In this document: in pieces, positions 23,144-35,083 of the stretch
Layout of the letters: each line of letters starts with the position of its first letter
How positions within the stretch are numbered: the stretch's first letter is position 1
Source: Linnemannia schmuckeri
Lineage: Eukaryota > Mortierellomycota > Mortierellomycetes > Mortierellales > Mortierellaceae
Reading direction: 5' to 3'
NCBI GenBank assembly: GCA_029449235.1
Contig: JANATG010000019.1
Coordinates: 248,001-312,000, forward strand
Length of the DNA stretch: 64,000 nucleotides
Program-made: the position numbers and the translations under genes
Notes under the pieces: generated by a model
Databases searched by the model: none
Seen by the model: only the letters and a program-made list of their open reading frames with translations
Told to the model about the DNA's origin: nothing

Positions 23144-23716
23144 GGTGGATCTGGCGCAACTCGGCCTTCAAGACCCCACAGTCCATTGCCAAGACGGTCC
23201 TTCATAAGTTTATTGGCTACCTGGAGACGCAGGCCTCAGAGCTGATCTGGAAAGCCCGATGCTCCACGACGATCGCGTGAGAGCAGACACAAGGCATCTC
23301 TGCCAAGGACAAAACATCCAAATACACCGGCCCCCGAGGCACTGGAGTCGAGGATACGGTTATATCACGCGTGATGGTTTTTGCCCGTATGGCGCTTCGA
23401 TAGCCACACATAAGGATCGAACCTGCCCTGGAGCGACCAAGGAACCACGCACAGCTGATGAGCGGCTGTTGGATAGTCTGTTGGGAAGGAGGAAGTTGTC
23501 ATTGATGGAGAGGATGGGAAGAATCCCCTTTATTCGTATCTAGTTTTATTTTGTCTTCCGTTTTTGCTGTGAAGAGCAGCGACAATTGTTGCGCAGAGCC
23601 AGGCTCCGGGTCGGACTGTGACTGGCGGATGGTGTACTGAAGAGTTTGGTCTGTAGTCCCCTTTACTTCCAAATACCTCCTTTGTACTGTTTGTCAGAGA
23701 AATAAAATTGTGTACG

Positions 23717-23750
<34 letters not shown>

Positions 23751-24285
23751 TCTAGTGCAACAGACGGACATTAGGAACTTTGCATATTGTTACGGTGAAC
23801 TTGTGGAGATTGATCTTCGGCAGCTGCTCAAACAACAAACGACAATTTGACACCATCAGGCCTGGACGGCACAGAGGCGAGTCAAGAGGGCGATCTCAGA
23901 CATCGATGACGTAGAGTGGCGCTCGAACTTGGCCCATGTTCACGACAGGCGAGCCGTCTTTACATTTTACAGCAATAGCAAGGACTCTCACCAACGCACG
24001 CATCACGTCAAGAAGCTGCATGGCATGTTGCCCACTTTGAACTCTATGCAAGCGCGCAAACCGGACCTTTATTCGACCTGCCTGTGCCGACGATGCGAGC
24101 TTGAGGAGGAGGACAACAAACACGTCTGGAATTGTCCTCTTGCTGCAGAAACCACTACTACGATCTGGAAGGAGACCATGGACAGGATTGGTGGGTGGGG
24201 TGTACAGGCGACAAACAGTTACAACGCCGCCAGGAAGCGTGAATATGATTGTGCGATTTCCCACAGACGCCAGATGCCACGGCAA
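23144..24285 (+). mobile_element. Degenerate LINE copy L5, interrupted by L4
   Basis: LINE sequence at 23144-23160 resumes at 23749 after L4 and runs to about 24285. It stops within the region equivalent to the zinc-motif/C-terminal domain, without 3'UTR or tail. An in-frame TGA near 23847 and other changes make it a pseudogene. A 119-codon open stretch (23929-24288) is only a remnant. Confidence 0.85.
23161..23748 (+). mobile_element. 5'-truncated LINE copy L4, inserted into L5
   Basis: Same subfamily as L3, but with a premature TGA near 23278 and a small deletion around 23339, so its frame is broken. The 40-odd-A tail is followed by GATCTAGTGCAAC, matching GATCTGGCGCAAC (23148-23160) with two differences. 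Both flanks belong to an older LINE copy (L5). Confidence 0.9.
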
Positions 24286-25399
24286 TAGAATAACAAACCA
24301 AAGCTTCACTGTTGTAACTTTGCAGCAGTACCCTAACTTGGAAAGAATTAATTCAAAGGCAACATAAGTATCACTGTGTACTACTGTGACCTGTTCACTA
24401 GTTGCGCAAACTCTAGTATGACTACACTGTATAGGGGTTGTTCAGCTCAAAACTAATATTATGCCGTGGCTTATGATCATTGTAGAGTGTTGTTTGCTGA
24501 TAATATCAGCGAAAAAAAGGCGTGGTATTTTTCATATGATTTTTTTCAGTATCTTAACGTTGCTTCCTTCTCTTCAGCTATACTTGTCAAGCCTCACCTC
24601 TTGGGTTCCTTCTCTGTCCGTAAACAGCCTTTCGGCGCAGTGTTGTTGGCGCAACCACTCACAGCTTGGTTTTCAAGTTGAGCAGCTCATTGTCAACAAC
24701 TCAACATCTACCCCTTCGACAAAGCAACAACGGGCGAGTGAAGTGGCAGCTACCCTTGCTTCCCGATGGACATCCATCTCTCTCCAACAAAAATAACATT
24801 CTTTTTTGCCAAGATTTTCACACAGCATCCGATGACCTTTGACCCTCGGACCTACCCAAACGCCTTTGTACGACATACACGGGAACCGACGGTGAAGATA
24901 AACTCAATGGTAGGTTTGTTTACCGGGAAGAGTGTATTATTTAATTCCTTGCGGGGAAGCTTTTTTTTAACGGCATGCACGCTAATACAGTTGGTTACAC
25001 CTTACTTGATAGATGGTCTACTATATTCACACTCTTGCTGTATCAAAACAATTTGTCCTAAAATATAGGAAGACGTTCGGCGTTCAAGAGTGAAGCATCC
25101 GTATTCTGGCTAAGTCTAATGAGCGTTTTCATACATCTTCTCCTACTACTGTACGTCTCTACTATATTGGGAAGACGACAAGCGGTCCATGGTCTCGCTA
25201 CCTATTCGATCGCCGGCAGTCAAGTTTCAGATCCCGCGTCCGAAATCTGTCTATGCTGACCCACAAGGACGACTGATCGGTTTACAAGAATCGCCTCCTC
25301 TCAATACCTCACTGCGACGCAATGGCCACTAAGTCTCAACCTGTATATGACACCTAGGAACAAAACATCATATCACTCTGTGGCCCTAGGCTTGTCAGT
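24286..25399. other. Unassigned sequence left of a decayed gene
   Basis: No intact gene. Plus-strand frames at 24461-24796 and 24766-25068 have mixed composition and could be decayed coding sequence belonging with the fragments at 25400-26467. No family is recognised. Confidence 0.4.
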
Positions 25400-26467
25400 G
25401 TGAGGCCTGGAGGAGTTCGTTATTATTGGTGGTCTCAAGAGGATTTCATCGCCTCGGTCCCGATGTCGATACTTGACATTGGGAATACAAGATTGCCACC
25501 AATGTTACCAGGCGAGTCTCACCTCATTTGCGACATGAACCAGCACACAGGACCACTATTCTTCAATATGTTCAACAAGATGATGGTGGACTACAAAGAG
25601 GACACGGCTGGCTGTTATTGTTGGATCGGTCACCTAGGTCTATCCTATGTCATGAAAGGAGCTTTGGTCAAGAGACTTCTATCCGGCCACTCGGTGTCAA
25701 TGTTGTTGATCAGATATGTGACTCAAGAAAGCGCACTGCACAGCATTGCATTCGAATCTCAGGAGGTTGGCCGGTCCGCAACTTTGCATCGATACGTTTT
25801 TGACGTCGCCAAAACAATGGTGAAGATGATAACCAAGGAGGCGTTGTTAGATCTCTTTGCCTCAGATATCCCACGGCTGGATGTTTGAGGAATGTCTACT
25901 CAACTAACAAGGGGCAAACAGGCCATTCTATTAACGTCGAGGTTGCTTCGGCACTTCAGGCCTTTAATTGTTATTACATAGTCAATACCCGTCCTGGTTC
26001 TGTTCGAGATGAATGTCTTTGCAAGTTCTTTCGGGAGTGTTGAGGCGGCAGACTTGTCCAAAGACCAGAAAACACTTTTATCTGGAGACATTTGCACGAT
26101 ACGATGACGACAACGACATTTATTGGCGACGGCAGGTGAAGGATGTGCTGGGCAAGCTTGCCTTGTCATTTGTTGGCAGATACGGGCCAGGACCACAGGA
26201 TTACACAGTCGTTGTTTCAGAGTTTGACCCAGGGCGTGTGTTGGACCTCTAGATGTGCCACAGACTTTGCAAGACTCTACCATCTCCAAGATTGTCTATT
26301 ACCTATCGCTATCCAAAGTGGTCGAGAGGCTTCAACAAGGTTGCTTGGATGTCTCGAAGAAGCTGCTTCTTGCTGTGGCAAGTGAGATCCTGTCAACAAT
26401 GGGGGCTACTGGATTTCAAGATCTCCTGGAGGAATCGAAAGCAAGAGTGAGAGAGGTTGATGATTAG
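25400..26467 (+). pseudogene. Fragmented remnant of an unknown protein-coding gene
   Basis: Three successive plus-strand frames with protein-like composition are separated by stops and frame changes: 25400-25888 (162 codons, motifs VRYYWWSQEDF, LVKRLLSGHS), 26013-26252 (79 codons, YLETFARYDDDNDIYWRR, LSFVGRYGPGP) and 26255-26467 (70 codons). Their order and orientation agree with one decayed gene of at least 1 kb. I do not recognise the family. A large host-expanded or effector-like family is possible but unproven. Confidence 0.4.
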
Positions 26468-27831
26468 GTGAGTGGCGAGCAGTATCGCAAAAATGGGGAC
26501 GCCGTTTATGAAGGACTGAACACGAGCTCAAAATCAAGAAATGGTTCGCAGGTAAGAACAACGTCTGCATGGCTGGTATAGCGCTATCCAGAATGGTATC
26601 ACGAATTGAAAGTTGACTGCGTATATTGACCATTCTACTCAAGTCGCCTTCATTAGGAAAGACGAATGCCCAACAGTAAAGAGGTTCATGAAAAGACAAA
26701 AGAATCCAGTTCGTGAATATGGTCATGTGAGCGACGAGAATTTGTAAACGATCTGAATAATAAATATATGTTTTTCTTGTTTGCCTCAGCTTGCAATAAA
26801 AAAAAACAACCGTTCTTGTTTTCTGTGTGAGTGATGATTATCGTTTTTTCTCGTTTGCAGCGTCTCTACTGCCCTTTGTTCCTACCTTGTACCTTAGTAA
26901 TCGATTGTTTCAAAAAATTAATTTTTCAGAAACAAAACATTTTTTTTCTTCTTCGTTCCTTTGTTCTCGCTCTCTGTCCGTTACCTCATACAAGAAAAAA
27001 AAAAACGAAGTTGAAAGTAACAAGGTGGATAAAATGTTTTATTCTGAGACGAAGATTGTACAAAATGATGGCTGGGGTGCGGTGGTACTGTGTGACCGAA
27101 ACAAGCTGGTTTGGATTTTTGTGGGTTAGTGAATAAGTGCTCATTATCAATTCACCTCCTCATTTCAAGGCACTGACCGATAGGAGTGTTCCTGGGCCTT
27201 CGGTTTCTGATTATTTTTTTTGTATCGTGTAAGATGTGAGAGCAAAAATGATAAAAGGGGTGACCCAAGGAGGACGACAAAGAGCCCACTACCACTTCGA
27301 TGCCATTACAATGGAAATTAAGATGCAGATCGAAATGAGAGCAGTTGGGGAACAGGGTTGTTTGGCCACAAAGAGGGTTCAATGTTGAGAGCACAGGTCC
27401 ACATGGTGTGTGCACGGTTGGAACAACAAAGAAAAAAAAAAGAGTGCGAGAGAGAGAGATAGAGATAAGGTGCTTTTTTTTCACCGTCTGTTTCCTTCAC
27501 GTTGACCATGGAAGACAGAACAAGTGCAGGCATGGCCTCTTTTCCTTTTTCTTTTTATGTTGAATGTGTCACAAAGAACTTTTTTTTTTGCTTCCTTCTG
27601 TCACGTTCTAGACAGCACTTAACCCTACACCATTGTCACACCAGTTTAAAGAAAGATATATTGGGTGCATTGATTTATATTTGTCTATGGAATGTGGTAT
27701 GAAATGCGATATGTTATGATATTTACAGTAGCCAAAAGAAGAAAGGGATAGTTTACAAATAGGAAAGAGATGTGTACAAAGAAAAGAGGGAAAAGAACTC
27801 GCTCTCTGGTCAACAGAGAGACGAAATCTAT
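26468..27831. other. Intergenic, no gene seen
   Basis: AT-rich sequence with A- and T-runs. The right end is the 3'UTR of the minus-strand PL14 gene. Short frames at 26827-27136 and 27152-27563 look compositional. Confidence 0.5.
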
Positions 27832-29088
27832 TTAACGCTCCCAGACGTTCTGGGTGTTGGTGGCCATCTTAAAGTCCTTCCAGGCGATCCACTGCTTGGT
27901 GGGGGTGGCATAGTCCTTGGTGCTACCGCCAAAGAAAGACGAGAACATAAACTTGACCAGGCGACTCTCACCGCCCTTGGCAGGGTCGTATCCATTCTTG
28001 AGCAAGACCAGCTTGTTGGCCTGGACAACGGTCTTACCATCAAGGTAGACGGCCAAGTAACCGTCGCGGACGGCTTTACCCTTGGAGTTGACACGTACCA
28101 CCTGGGTGATATTGTGCCATTGGCCCGACTTGAACTGGAACTTGCCACCGCGACCAACCGAGATACCGTAGGCGGGGTTGCACTCGTTCCTGGCACCGGG
28201 GGAAATCTTGACGCCCATGCCGTTCAGGCAGCCGCCACCGTTGGCTGCGAGCTCGTGAGGGATCTCGGGAAGATGGGAATCCTCCATCCAGCGCTTCTGG
28301 AGCTCAAAGATGGCCTCAGGCGAGCGCTTGTCGAGGCTGCGCTTGCACTTTCCAGGGCCTTGGTTGGGGAAGTAGACAGACTTGGCGGCATAGAGGTAGA
28401 GCTCGCCCATACCGTTGGCGCGCCACATCATACGGGTCGAGAAGCAGTTCTCGGCGGACCCGCCGCCAGAACAACCGGCATTACAACCCAGCTCGCTGCC
28501 CATGAGGATACCGGGGAGCTTGCCACCTTTGACCCACTTGAACCCGGGCTCGAACATCATCTGGTATTCGAGGCGAATGTAGCGGCTCTTGGGGCCAGTA
28601 AAGGCTGCGGGAGGGAGAGGAGTTGAGACAAAGGAGGCGTGCTTGTCTCCAGAGCGAGCATAGGAACCGGCTGGGTAGAGGGAACGGAGGACTCGCTCAT
28701 TGCTCGCAAAGGGGGATGCAGAACCGGTTGAGGCAGCGGCGAGGATAGACACATTGGCAGCAACCTTCGCTTCGGCAGAAAAATCGAGACGGTTGGGACC
28801 GCTTCTCTTTTGGTTCCTCTTCTTGTTCTTGCCACCCTTGAGGGCGGACTCGAGGACGATATCGAACGCATCGTTGCCAGGAACAAGAGGTTTTGAGAGC
28901 GCGAGGGGTTTGGAGAGCTTTGGGAGGGAAGAGGGCATATCGGGAAGGGTCCAGCTATAGACCTTGTCGGGACCAGCAGAGATGGTGACACCTCCTGGTG
29001 GTGCTGGTGTTGGTTTGGCGAGAGATGCAGAGGGTGTGTAGACTGCAAGAATCAGGACGACCTGAAGAACAGCTGTGTCAAATTTCAT
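27832..29088 (-). CDS. Secreted polysaccharide lyase family 14-like protein (glucuronan/alginate lyase type)
   Basis: Single-exon gene of 418 aa. Residues 1-24 are a signal peptide (VVLILAVYTPSASLA core). A Pro/Lys-rich linker with the basic stretch KGGKNKKRNQKR follows, then the PL14 jelly-roll-like domain from about 160 to the end. Family motifs are RYIRLEYQMMFEPGFKW, KGGKLPGI, STRMMWRANGMGELYLY, QWHNITQVVRVNSKGK, GYLAVYLDG and FFGGSTKDY with KQWIAWKDFKM at the C-terminus. Cysteines in the GCNAGCSGGGSAENC loop suggest disulfides. A charged insertion of about 35 residues (CKRSLDKRSPEAIFELQKRW) contains dibasic KR sites that could be cleaved by a Kex2-like protease. The likely role is cleavage of glucuronic-acid-containing polymers outside the cell or in the fungal wall. 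Substrate inferred from family only. Confidence 0.87.
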   Translation of the reverse strand: MKFDTAVLQVVLILAVYTPSASLAKPTPAPPGGVTISAGPDKVYSWTLPDMPSSLPKLSKPLALSKPLVPGNDAFDIVLESALKGGKNKKRNQKRSGPNRLDFSAEAKVAANVSILAAASTGSASPFASNERVLRSLYPAGSYARSGDKHASFVSTPLPPAAFTGPKSRYIRLEYQMMFEPGFKWVKGGKLPGILMGSELGCNAGCSGGGSAENCFSTRMMWRANGMGELYLYAAKSVYFPNQGPGKCKRSLDKRSPEAIFELQKRWMEDSHLPEIPHELAANGGGCLNGMGVKISPGARNECNPAYGISVGRGGKFQFKSGQWHNITQVVRVNSKGKAVRDGYLAVYLDGKTVVQANKLVLLKNGYDPAKGGESRLVKFMFSSFFGGSTKDYATPTKQWIAWKDFKMATNTQNVWER

Positions 29089-32022
29089 TTTCAGCGTGTA
29101 TTTGTAAGTATGTATGTGTATGTATGTGTTTAGAAATCAAGGAGTTGGAAAGGAGGGATGGAAAAATGACCCAGGTATAAGGAGACCGTCGGTGAGTTGG
29201 AGAAGGAAAAAGAGGGGTGTAGAGGGTTCTTAGATATGTATGATACAATGAAGGGATGGGTGGGTATAAGAGTGAATGTGGATGTGGAGGAGGGTGAGGA
29301 TGAGGATGAGTGAGAGCAGCAGGCAGGCTGTTTGTTGCTGATGGGTTGTTTGCTGTGGGATGAGACTAATAAGGAATAGAGGACAAAATAAAAAGTGGAT
29401 CCTGGATTGGGGTCCTCCTCCCTTTTGTATGAATTCTTTCTCCCTTTGTCGTCCCATTTTCAGGCACCACTTGTTAGCAAAAAAGGCTAAAGGGGATTCG
29501 ATTCAATTCACGCGGGAAAGAGAGGGTGAAAGGTCAAGAGAGAAGGAAAGAGAGAGGTCCCCGATTGAATGGACAGGAAAGGGAAAGCAAAAAAATAGCA
29601 CAGTGAAAGTGAAATTGAAATGGAGAGGAGGTGTAAACCCAGCTCGTATCAAGTTTGAATGTCCACCCAGTGCAGTGAACTCGGTTGACATGACTTTTCC
29701 CTTTTTGACAAGCGAGGTTTGAACTTTACGCAATCAACCTTAATTTTTCTTGTTACGTTGGAATATATTCCCTCAGTGCCTCAATCAAATGGACGTTTTA
29801 CCTTTTTCCTTTTAACCCCTGATCTGATCCATTATCCCATTTGATGCAATAAATTAATGTGAACCAGATACAAACAGGCCAAGCGCAGGAAAGGAAGGTA
29901 GGGTGTGCAAACGCGAGAAGGAAGGCTTTTTGGATCGGTTAGTCCACAAGGGCAATATGTCAATTTAATATTTAATTATTTGATGACAAAAGTAGAAATG
30001 ACCAATCCGGCGGGGGCGTGGGGGGTCTGTTGGGCTCAATCCTATTCATCACTGCTCAAACACGGTCCTGAATAAGAAATCGCAATAGGGTTTGGGATCA
30101 ATTTGTGTTTGAAATGAAGACCCCTGACCAATAGAGAGCCTTCGACAACTGGTGCCGGACTTGGTGCCTGGATATGATAGCACACATGGTACTCACACTA
30201 CTCTACGGCATCAAGCTATGTCTACTATGGTCATTGCGCCATAAATGGAAAAATGGATGGGTAAGCTTGACTAGAAGGAACAACAAACCCCTTATGATCC
30301 TTCGTTGGCTCCTCTTGCCTAATGTCCTAATGAGCGGACTGACAAAAGAAAGAAAAACAAAGGGAGAGAAGCCACCACCTCGTCGGAAGATGGACAGGGT
30401 TCCCTACCTTGCAAATGTTTCAATCCTCCGTTCTCCTTCTACAACAAAAGCCCTTATGACTCTTCATTGGCCTGTATCGTAACAAGTACTAATTATCGGA
30501 CAAAAAGAAAAAGAAAAAGAAACAAAGAGGAAAAGTCACCATTATAATCATGATCTAGTTGAGAGATGGACAGGCATTCTGCCTTGCAGGTGTTTCAATC
30601 TCATTATTTGCCTTCCCATCTTCCAACCACTTGGACCATTTTCACCCGAAACTGACTCGGGCAGGGTACACATACATTAGGTTAATGAGCATAAATTGCA
30701 CTCATACATCACATTCAGAGTAAAACAAATGCAAAAAAGCCAACAGCCTTATTCTATGTTGCCGAAGCGAATGTGCCATCACGTAAGACCTATTAGCCTC
30801 GTGGACATATTCTGTAACACAAGCACAACAATTGTTTTCCCATCTCCATCTGGTATGAGTCTATTTGGAAGTGAGTCAGTAACCCTTCTCTATCTTCTGT
30901 TGTTTTAGCATTCGTTTTCTCTTTTCCAGTTTGTCTCCCGTGCCTGTTTGCCTGACTACGTAAATGTTTGGCGCTATTGCAATTTTGTTTTTTCATTTCC
31001 CATCATTACAGCTTGGAAATTTGTTAGCGTCAACTGCTGCCTTGCATGTCCGATCGCTTTTTGCTTTGATTTTTTTTTTCTTCGTATATTGTTTCTCTCG
31101 GTTACCGAGCTTTTTGCGCAAAACATGTTCGGGACCTGTCTCTTAAATTCAGCACACTCCTTGTCCTGTTCATGTACCCATAATTGGGACACTCCCTACG
31201 GCCTGTTTCGTCTTAGTTTTGTTGCTAGTCAATTTCGTCACATGAATGGACTTGTGATTCGCTACCAGATACAAGAGTCGCGTCTTTCTCGCTCGTCTCT
31301 CTTATTTTCCATAGAAAAAAGAGGCAATGTCCTACAACAAGAGACACAAAAAGAGACGCGGCGTCCATTTCTGTCTCCACTGCGGACGTTGATCATTTTT
31401 GATTCTATTATTATGATGTGAAGAGGCATGGATGCCCTGCCCCACTGTCTAGACCCTTCATGAACTTAGGGGATGGATAGCCTTTCTTGTTCGTGCAACC
31501 TTGCTCCCTTTCGCTTGCCACCATCGCTCAAAAATAGCACCTCTCTACGGCTATTTTTGGTCCTTTCTTCTGTTCCTTTCCATCCTTGTCCCTCCGTGAC
31601 CATTATGCAAACCGCCACAACAGACAAACAAACGAACGTCTCAACGCGTTGGCTCCCTTTTAGACTTCTTGTTATGTCGTGCTACCACCAGAAATAAAAA
31701 ATACTGCACGTAGGGCGAGTATTTAACTCTTGTCTCTTCTTTTCCTTCCTTCCTTACTCCTTCCTCTGGCTAACACAAGCACGTACTCATTTCTTTTGCA
31801 CTGTTAATTTGTTTGCTCATCACCACCCAACCGCTCTTCTTTCTTCCTTCCCTTTTTCCATCCTTCCTTGCTTCAATCCCCTGCCCCGTTTCATTCTCAA
31901 ACATTCCGCGTCATCATATAATATTAAAAAAGTAACATCTCTCTTCTCATCAACAACGTGCCCCCATCGGTTGGTTCATCCCTTTTTCTCTCTCTCTCTC
32001 TTTCCTTTTCTTCCAGCCTGCC
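29089..32022. other. Intergenic between PL14 and F-box genes
   Basis: 2.9 kb. The left 500 bp is the PL14 promoter and leader. The middle holds a diverged 160-bp tandem duplication. The right 300 bp is CT-rich F-box leader. A polypyrimidine tract ending in CAG at 32014-32016, just before the F-box ATG, could be the acceptor of a 5'UTR intron. No gene recognised. Confidence 0.55.
30281..30600. repeat. Diverged tandem duplication, two units of about 160 bp
   Basis: 30281-30440 and 30441-30600 align in order: CCCTTATGA near the start, a CGGACAAAA-type block followed by an A-rich AAAGAAAAACAAAG block, AGATGGACAGG, and TGTTTCAATC at the end. Identity is moderate, so the duplication is old. Confidence 0.7.
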
Positions 32023-33759
32023 ATGTTCTCTCGAGCGCTGTACCTAGTCTCGCGTTCATTAGTTTCCCAGCTTCCTTCCCGCACTCCCGACCGTGATGGT
32101 AGCGACTCAGATTCCAATGCCGATGCAGAAACACCATTGAACTCTTTGGATCCTAATGGTGCTACGACACGCGCGCTGGCTCTGCCCGAGATTCTAGAAC
32201 GTGTAGGCCGATACCTTGATCGGCCCAGTCTCTTTAACAGCCTTGTTGTCTCTCGCCATTTTTACGAGTCCCTCCTTCCGGTTCTTTGGTTCTCTATCCA
32301 GCTCCGTATTGCCCACCCTGCATTCCCCAAGATCCTGGAACAATTGGAAACGAACCTCTATCGGGTCCGAGATCTCACTATTGAGGATACTTCTTCAGGA
32401 GTTGGAGAACAGGACGACGAAGTTGGTAACGAGGAAGAAGAAGGAAGGAGGGAAACGGGAGGAGCAGCCTTTAGAGAATACCTTCATCGACTAAGGTCGA
32501 TCAAGATTCTGACACGGAACGACCTTTCGCTATTACAATACTTGACACTGGATTGCAGGTTTCCGGTCAACAGCTCCAGTACCTCGGTTCATATCCTAAA
32601 CAGCTGTCTGGGCATGTTTTCAGGACTAAAGCATCTGGATATCGGATTGCTCTCCAACACACGCGACAGAGACTACATATATCAAATCCTGGACACTTAT
32701 CCATCACTGGAATCTCTACGCGTTGTCTGGTCATGGTCAGCACAAAGTCCGCTATTGACTGAGGACCAAGGACCTCTTGCACAAGAGCAACAACAACAAA
32801 AACTTACAAAGCGATTGTCACTCCGACGACTCCATCTTGCCGGGTTGCAGTGGCCGAAACAGGACTTTTTTCGTCTGGTGCAACAATGTCCGCAGCTGGA
32901 GGAACTGACGATTCAAGGACCCTCCAAGGCGCGCTGGGACTGGACTGTCTCGACGATTGATCGTTTTGCAGAGTTTTGTCCGCACATGACTCGAATCCAT
33001 ATCGACCCAGGGTATGGTTCTGACTTTGAGGATGCGCTGCTGGCGCGGTTATTGGAGACACTTTCAAGTCTGAGATCGTTCCATGTGCCCCGGTGTGATC
33101 TTGGACCAGGGACCTTCAAAGCCCTCAAAGATCGAATTGGGCAGCTGGAAGAGCTGAATGTGGCCTTTACACGCAAACCGGGAGTCGACGGCAGGAAGCT
33201 CGTTCAGTTGATGACTTGCGCCCATAACCTGCGCTACCTCGATGCCTCTGGTGTATCTCTCGACCCCTGGCTTTTTTATGTCACCCAACATCAGCAACAG
33301 GAAGAGCTGGAATCAGAGCAGGATGTACAGGAAGACATACCGGAATGGGGTCGTATAAGACCACAAGTAGCAACATCAGCGACGTCCTGGGCGTGTCGCA
33401 GACTGGAGGTGATTTCGATCGGGTTTGCGACACTACATGTCAACATCCGCCAATGTCAAGCAATATACGCCAATCTCAGCCATTTGCCCAACCTCCGTCG
33501 GATTCACATCTTGCCGAATCACTTCCCGATCAACTTTGAATCCGGCCTCGAGCAGCTAGCCTCATTACGCCAATTGACCCATTTTGATGTCCATGCCACC
33601 GAAAGAGTCATCTCGGAGGATGTGATCAAGTGGATGGGCACCACTTGGCCTAAGCTCCAGTTGTTGCGACTGTATATCGATGGCAAGGAAAAGGGTGCCC
33701 TTATCAAGTCTTGGCTACGGGATGTTGGTCGCAATGATGTCCGAGTTGAAACGGACTAG
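32023..33759 (+). CDS. F-box protein with leucine-rich-repeat-like C-terminus
   Basis: Single-exon 578-aa protein. An F-box-like motif lies at about residues 50-90 (ALALPEILERVGRYLDR, SLVVSRHFYESLLPVLW), expected to bind Skp1 and recruit a substrate to an SCF ubiquitin ligase. An acidic low-complexity insert follows (VGEQDDEVGNEEEEGRRE, about 127-147). The rest has irregular Leu-rich repeats, for example LKHLDIGLL, YPSLESLRVVW, CPQLEELTIQG and LRSFHVPRCDLG. This architecture is common and highly expanded in Mortierella-like fungi. The start at 32023 is preceded by a possible intron acceptor in the leader. Substrate unknown. Confidence 0.85.
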   Translation: MFSRALYLVSRSLVSQLPSRTPDRDGSDSDSNADAETPLNSLDPNGATTRALALPEILERVGRYLDRPSLFNSLVVSRHFYESLLPVLWFSIQLRIAHPAFPKILEQLETNLYRVRDLTIEDTSSGVGEQDDEVGNEEEEGRRETGGAAFREYLHRLRSIKILTRNDLSLLQYLTLDCRFPVNSSSTSVHILNSCLGMFSGLKHLDIGLLSNTRDRDYIYQILDTYPSLESLRVVWSWSAQSPLLTEDQGPLAQEQQQQKLTKRLSLRRLHLAGLQWPKQDFFRLVQQCPQLEELTIQGPSKARWDWTVSTIDRFAEFCPHMTRIHIDPGYGSDFEDALLARLLETLSSLRSFHVPRCDLGPGTFKALKDRIGQLEELNVAFTRKPGVDGRKLVQLMTCAHNLRYLDASGVSLDPWLFYVTQHQQQEELESEQDVQEDIPEWGRIRPQVATSATSWACRRLEVISIGFATLHVNIRQCQAIYANLSHLPNLRRIHILPNHFPINFESGLEQLASLRQLTHFDVHATERVISEDVIKWMGTTWPKLQLLRLYIDGKEKGALIKSWLRDVGRNDVRVETD

Positions 33760-34788
33760 TCATTATTAAACCTGATTCTCGTTCTTTTTTTTTCACACTC
33801 AGTTGTAATATATTATTCTCTTTCTGGCTTCAAAATAATCGACGCTTTTTCTTGTATTATTCGCACTGCGACCTAACCTGCCTTTTCTTTGTCTTGTTCT
33901 GGAAAAAAATGACTCGATGACACTGCGGAGGGGTTAAGTTAGGAAGGAAACTGATTCTGTATCATGGCCCCAAGGGAGCAGGCTGTAGGTATGGGAGATG
34001 AGAAGAACAGGTTCGGAGAGGGCAGAGAAAAGGAGTCAGGATCTGGTACCCAGCTGCAGTGGTATGTCCAAAGGCGCAACAAGAGATTTTTTTCAGGGTG
34101 CGTCTGTCGTTAGCGTCGATTAGTGCAGGGGTAACACCTTAATATGTTAGTTCGTTCATTTCATGAGAAGAGTATGTTCCTGCGGATGGATTCTGGAACA
34201 ATTTTTTTTTGAAGCTTTGTGTATGGGGCTAACACGCCAGGCATAATTCAGGAACGGAGAGATGTTTTGGTTTTTGTCGCGCTTTGGGCTGGAAACTGTG
34301 TTCTCTCCCTTACTGTCCTTTTTGTTTCGCTCTTTTTATGTTGATGGTGTTTTTAGGCAGATAACTATTGTACTCAATCTTTTACTTCTCGCCGTTGTTT
34401 CCCTCTGGGAGTGTAAGGCCAGGTCTTTCACAAAAAAAAAAAAGAGAGAGGGAGACAACCAACTCGCCGTTGCCTTTTTTTGTATCAGATGAAATCAGGT
34501 ACAAATGGAAATAATTTTTGGGTAGCGTCAGAAAATGAGCGTAAAAACGATGGGTGGTACTAAAGCGAGGCCCTGGGATCTCGAAGCCGCCTAAAACATC
34601 GAAAGTGTAATATGCCAAAATATCATTCCTGTTTTCTCTCACATCAACCCTGTTTATCTAAGTAGAAAAAGAATGATTGTCTTCAACAGTGTCCAGGGTT
34701 GTCTCTCACCTTACCGCTGCTTTTCGCCTTTCTCATTTTAGATAGTCAAGATCGAGGAAGTAAGCTAGTGAACGAGGAGAACTACTTC

Positions 34789-34824
<36 letters not shown>

Positions 34825-35083
34825 TGGACTGTTCCTGCAAATCAAAAATTTTATGCGATTGATCCACCACTGACGAGAAAACATCAAAATTTCATATTTT
34901 GGTCCCAAAAGGAAGGGAGCCTTCCTAGAAGCTCCCGGGCGCCAAGGTTAGCCCACAGACACCAAAACGATTTTTTACTAAGAATCAGTTTTCTCTTTCA
35001 CAAAATCGATATTGTTCCTATCCTCGTTGAATATTTTACACGGCCAGGAACTGAGAAATAAAAGCAAAAAAATCCACGGCCCC
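33760..35083. other. Intergenic, no gene seen
   Basis: 3' flank of the F-box gene, then AT-rich DNA with a 31-A run at 34791-34822. The right edge is the flank of LINE copy L6. Reading frames are short. Confidence 0.55.

Noticed and set aside
25400..26467. Crinkler-type effector assignment for the decayed gene
   Set aside because: General style fits large expanded fungal families, but I could not match a defining motif.
27772..28626. 284-codon plus-strand frame opposite the PL14 gene
   Set aside because: Antisense shadow of a GC-biased coding region with no recognisable motifs.
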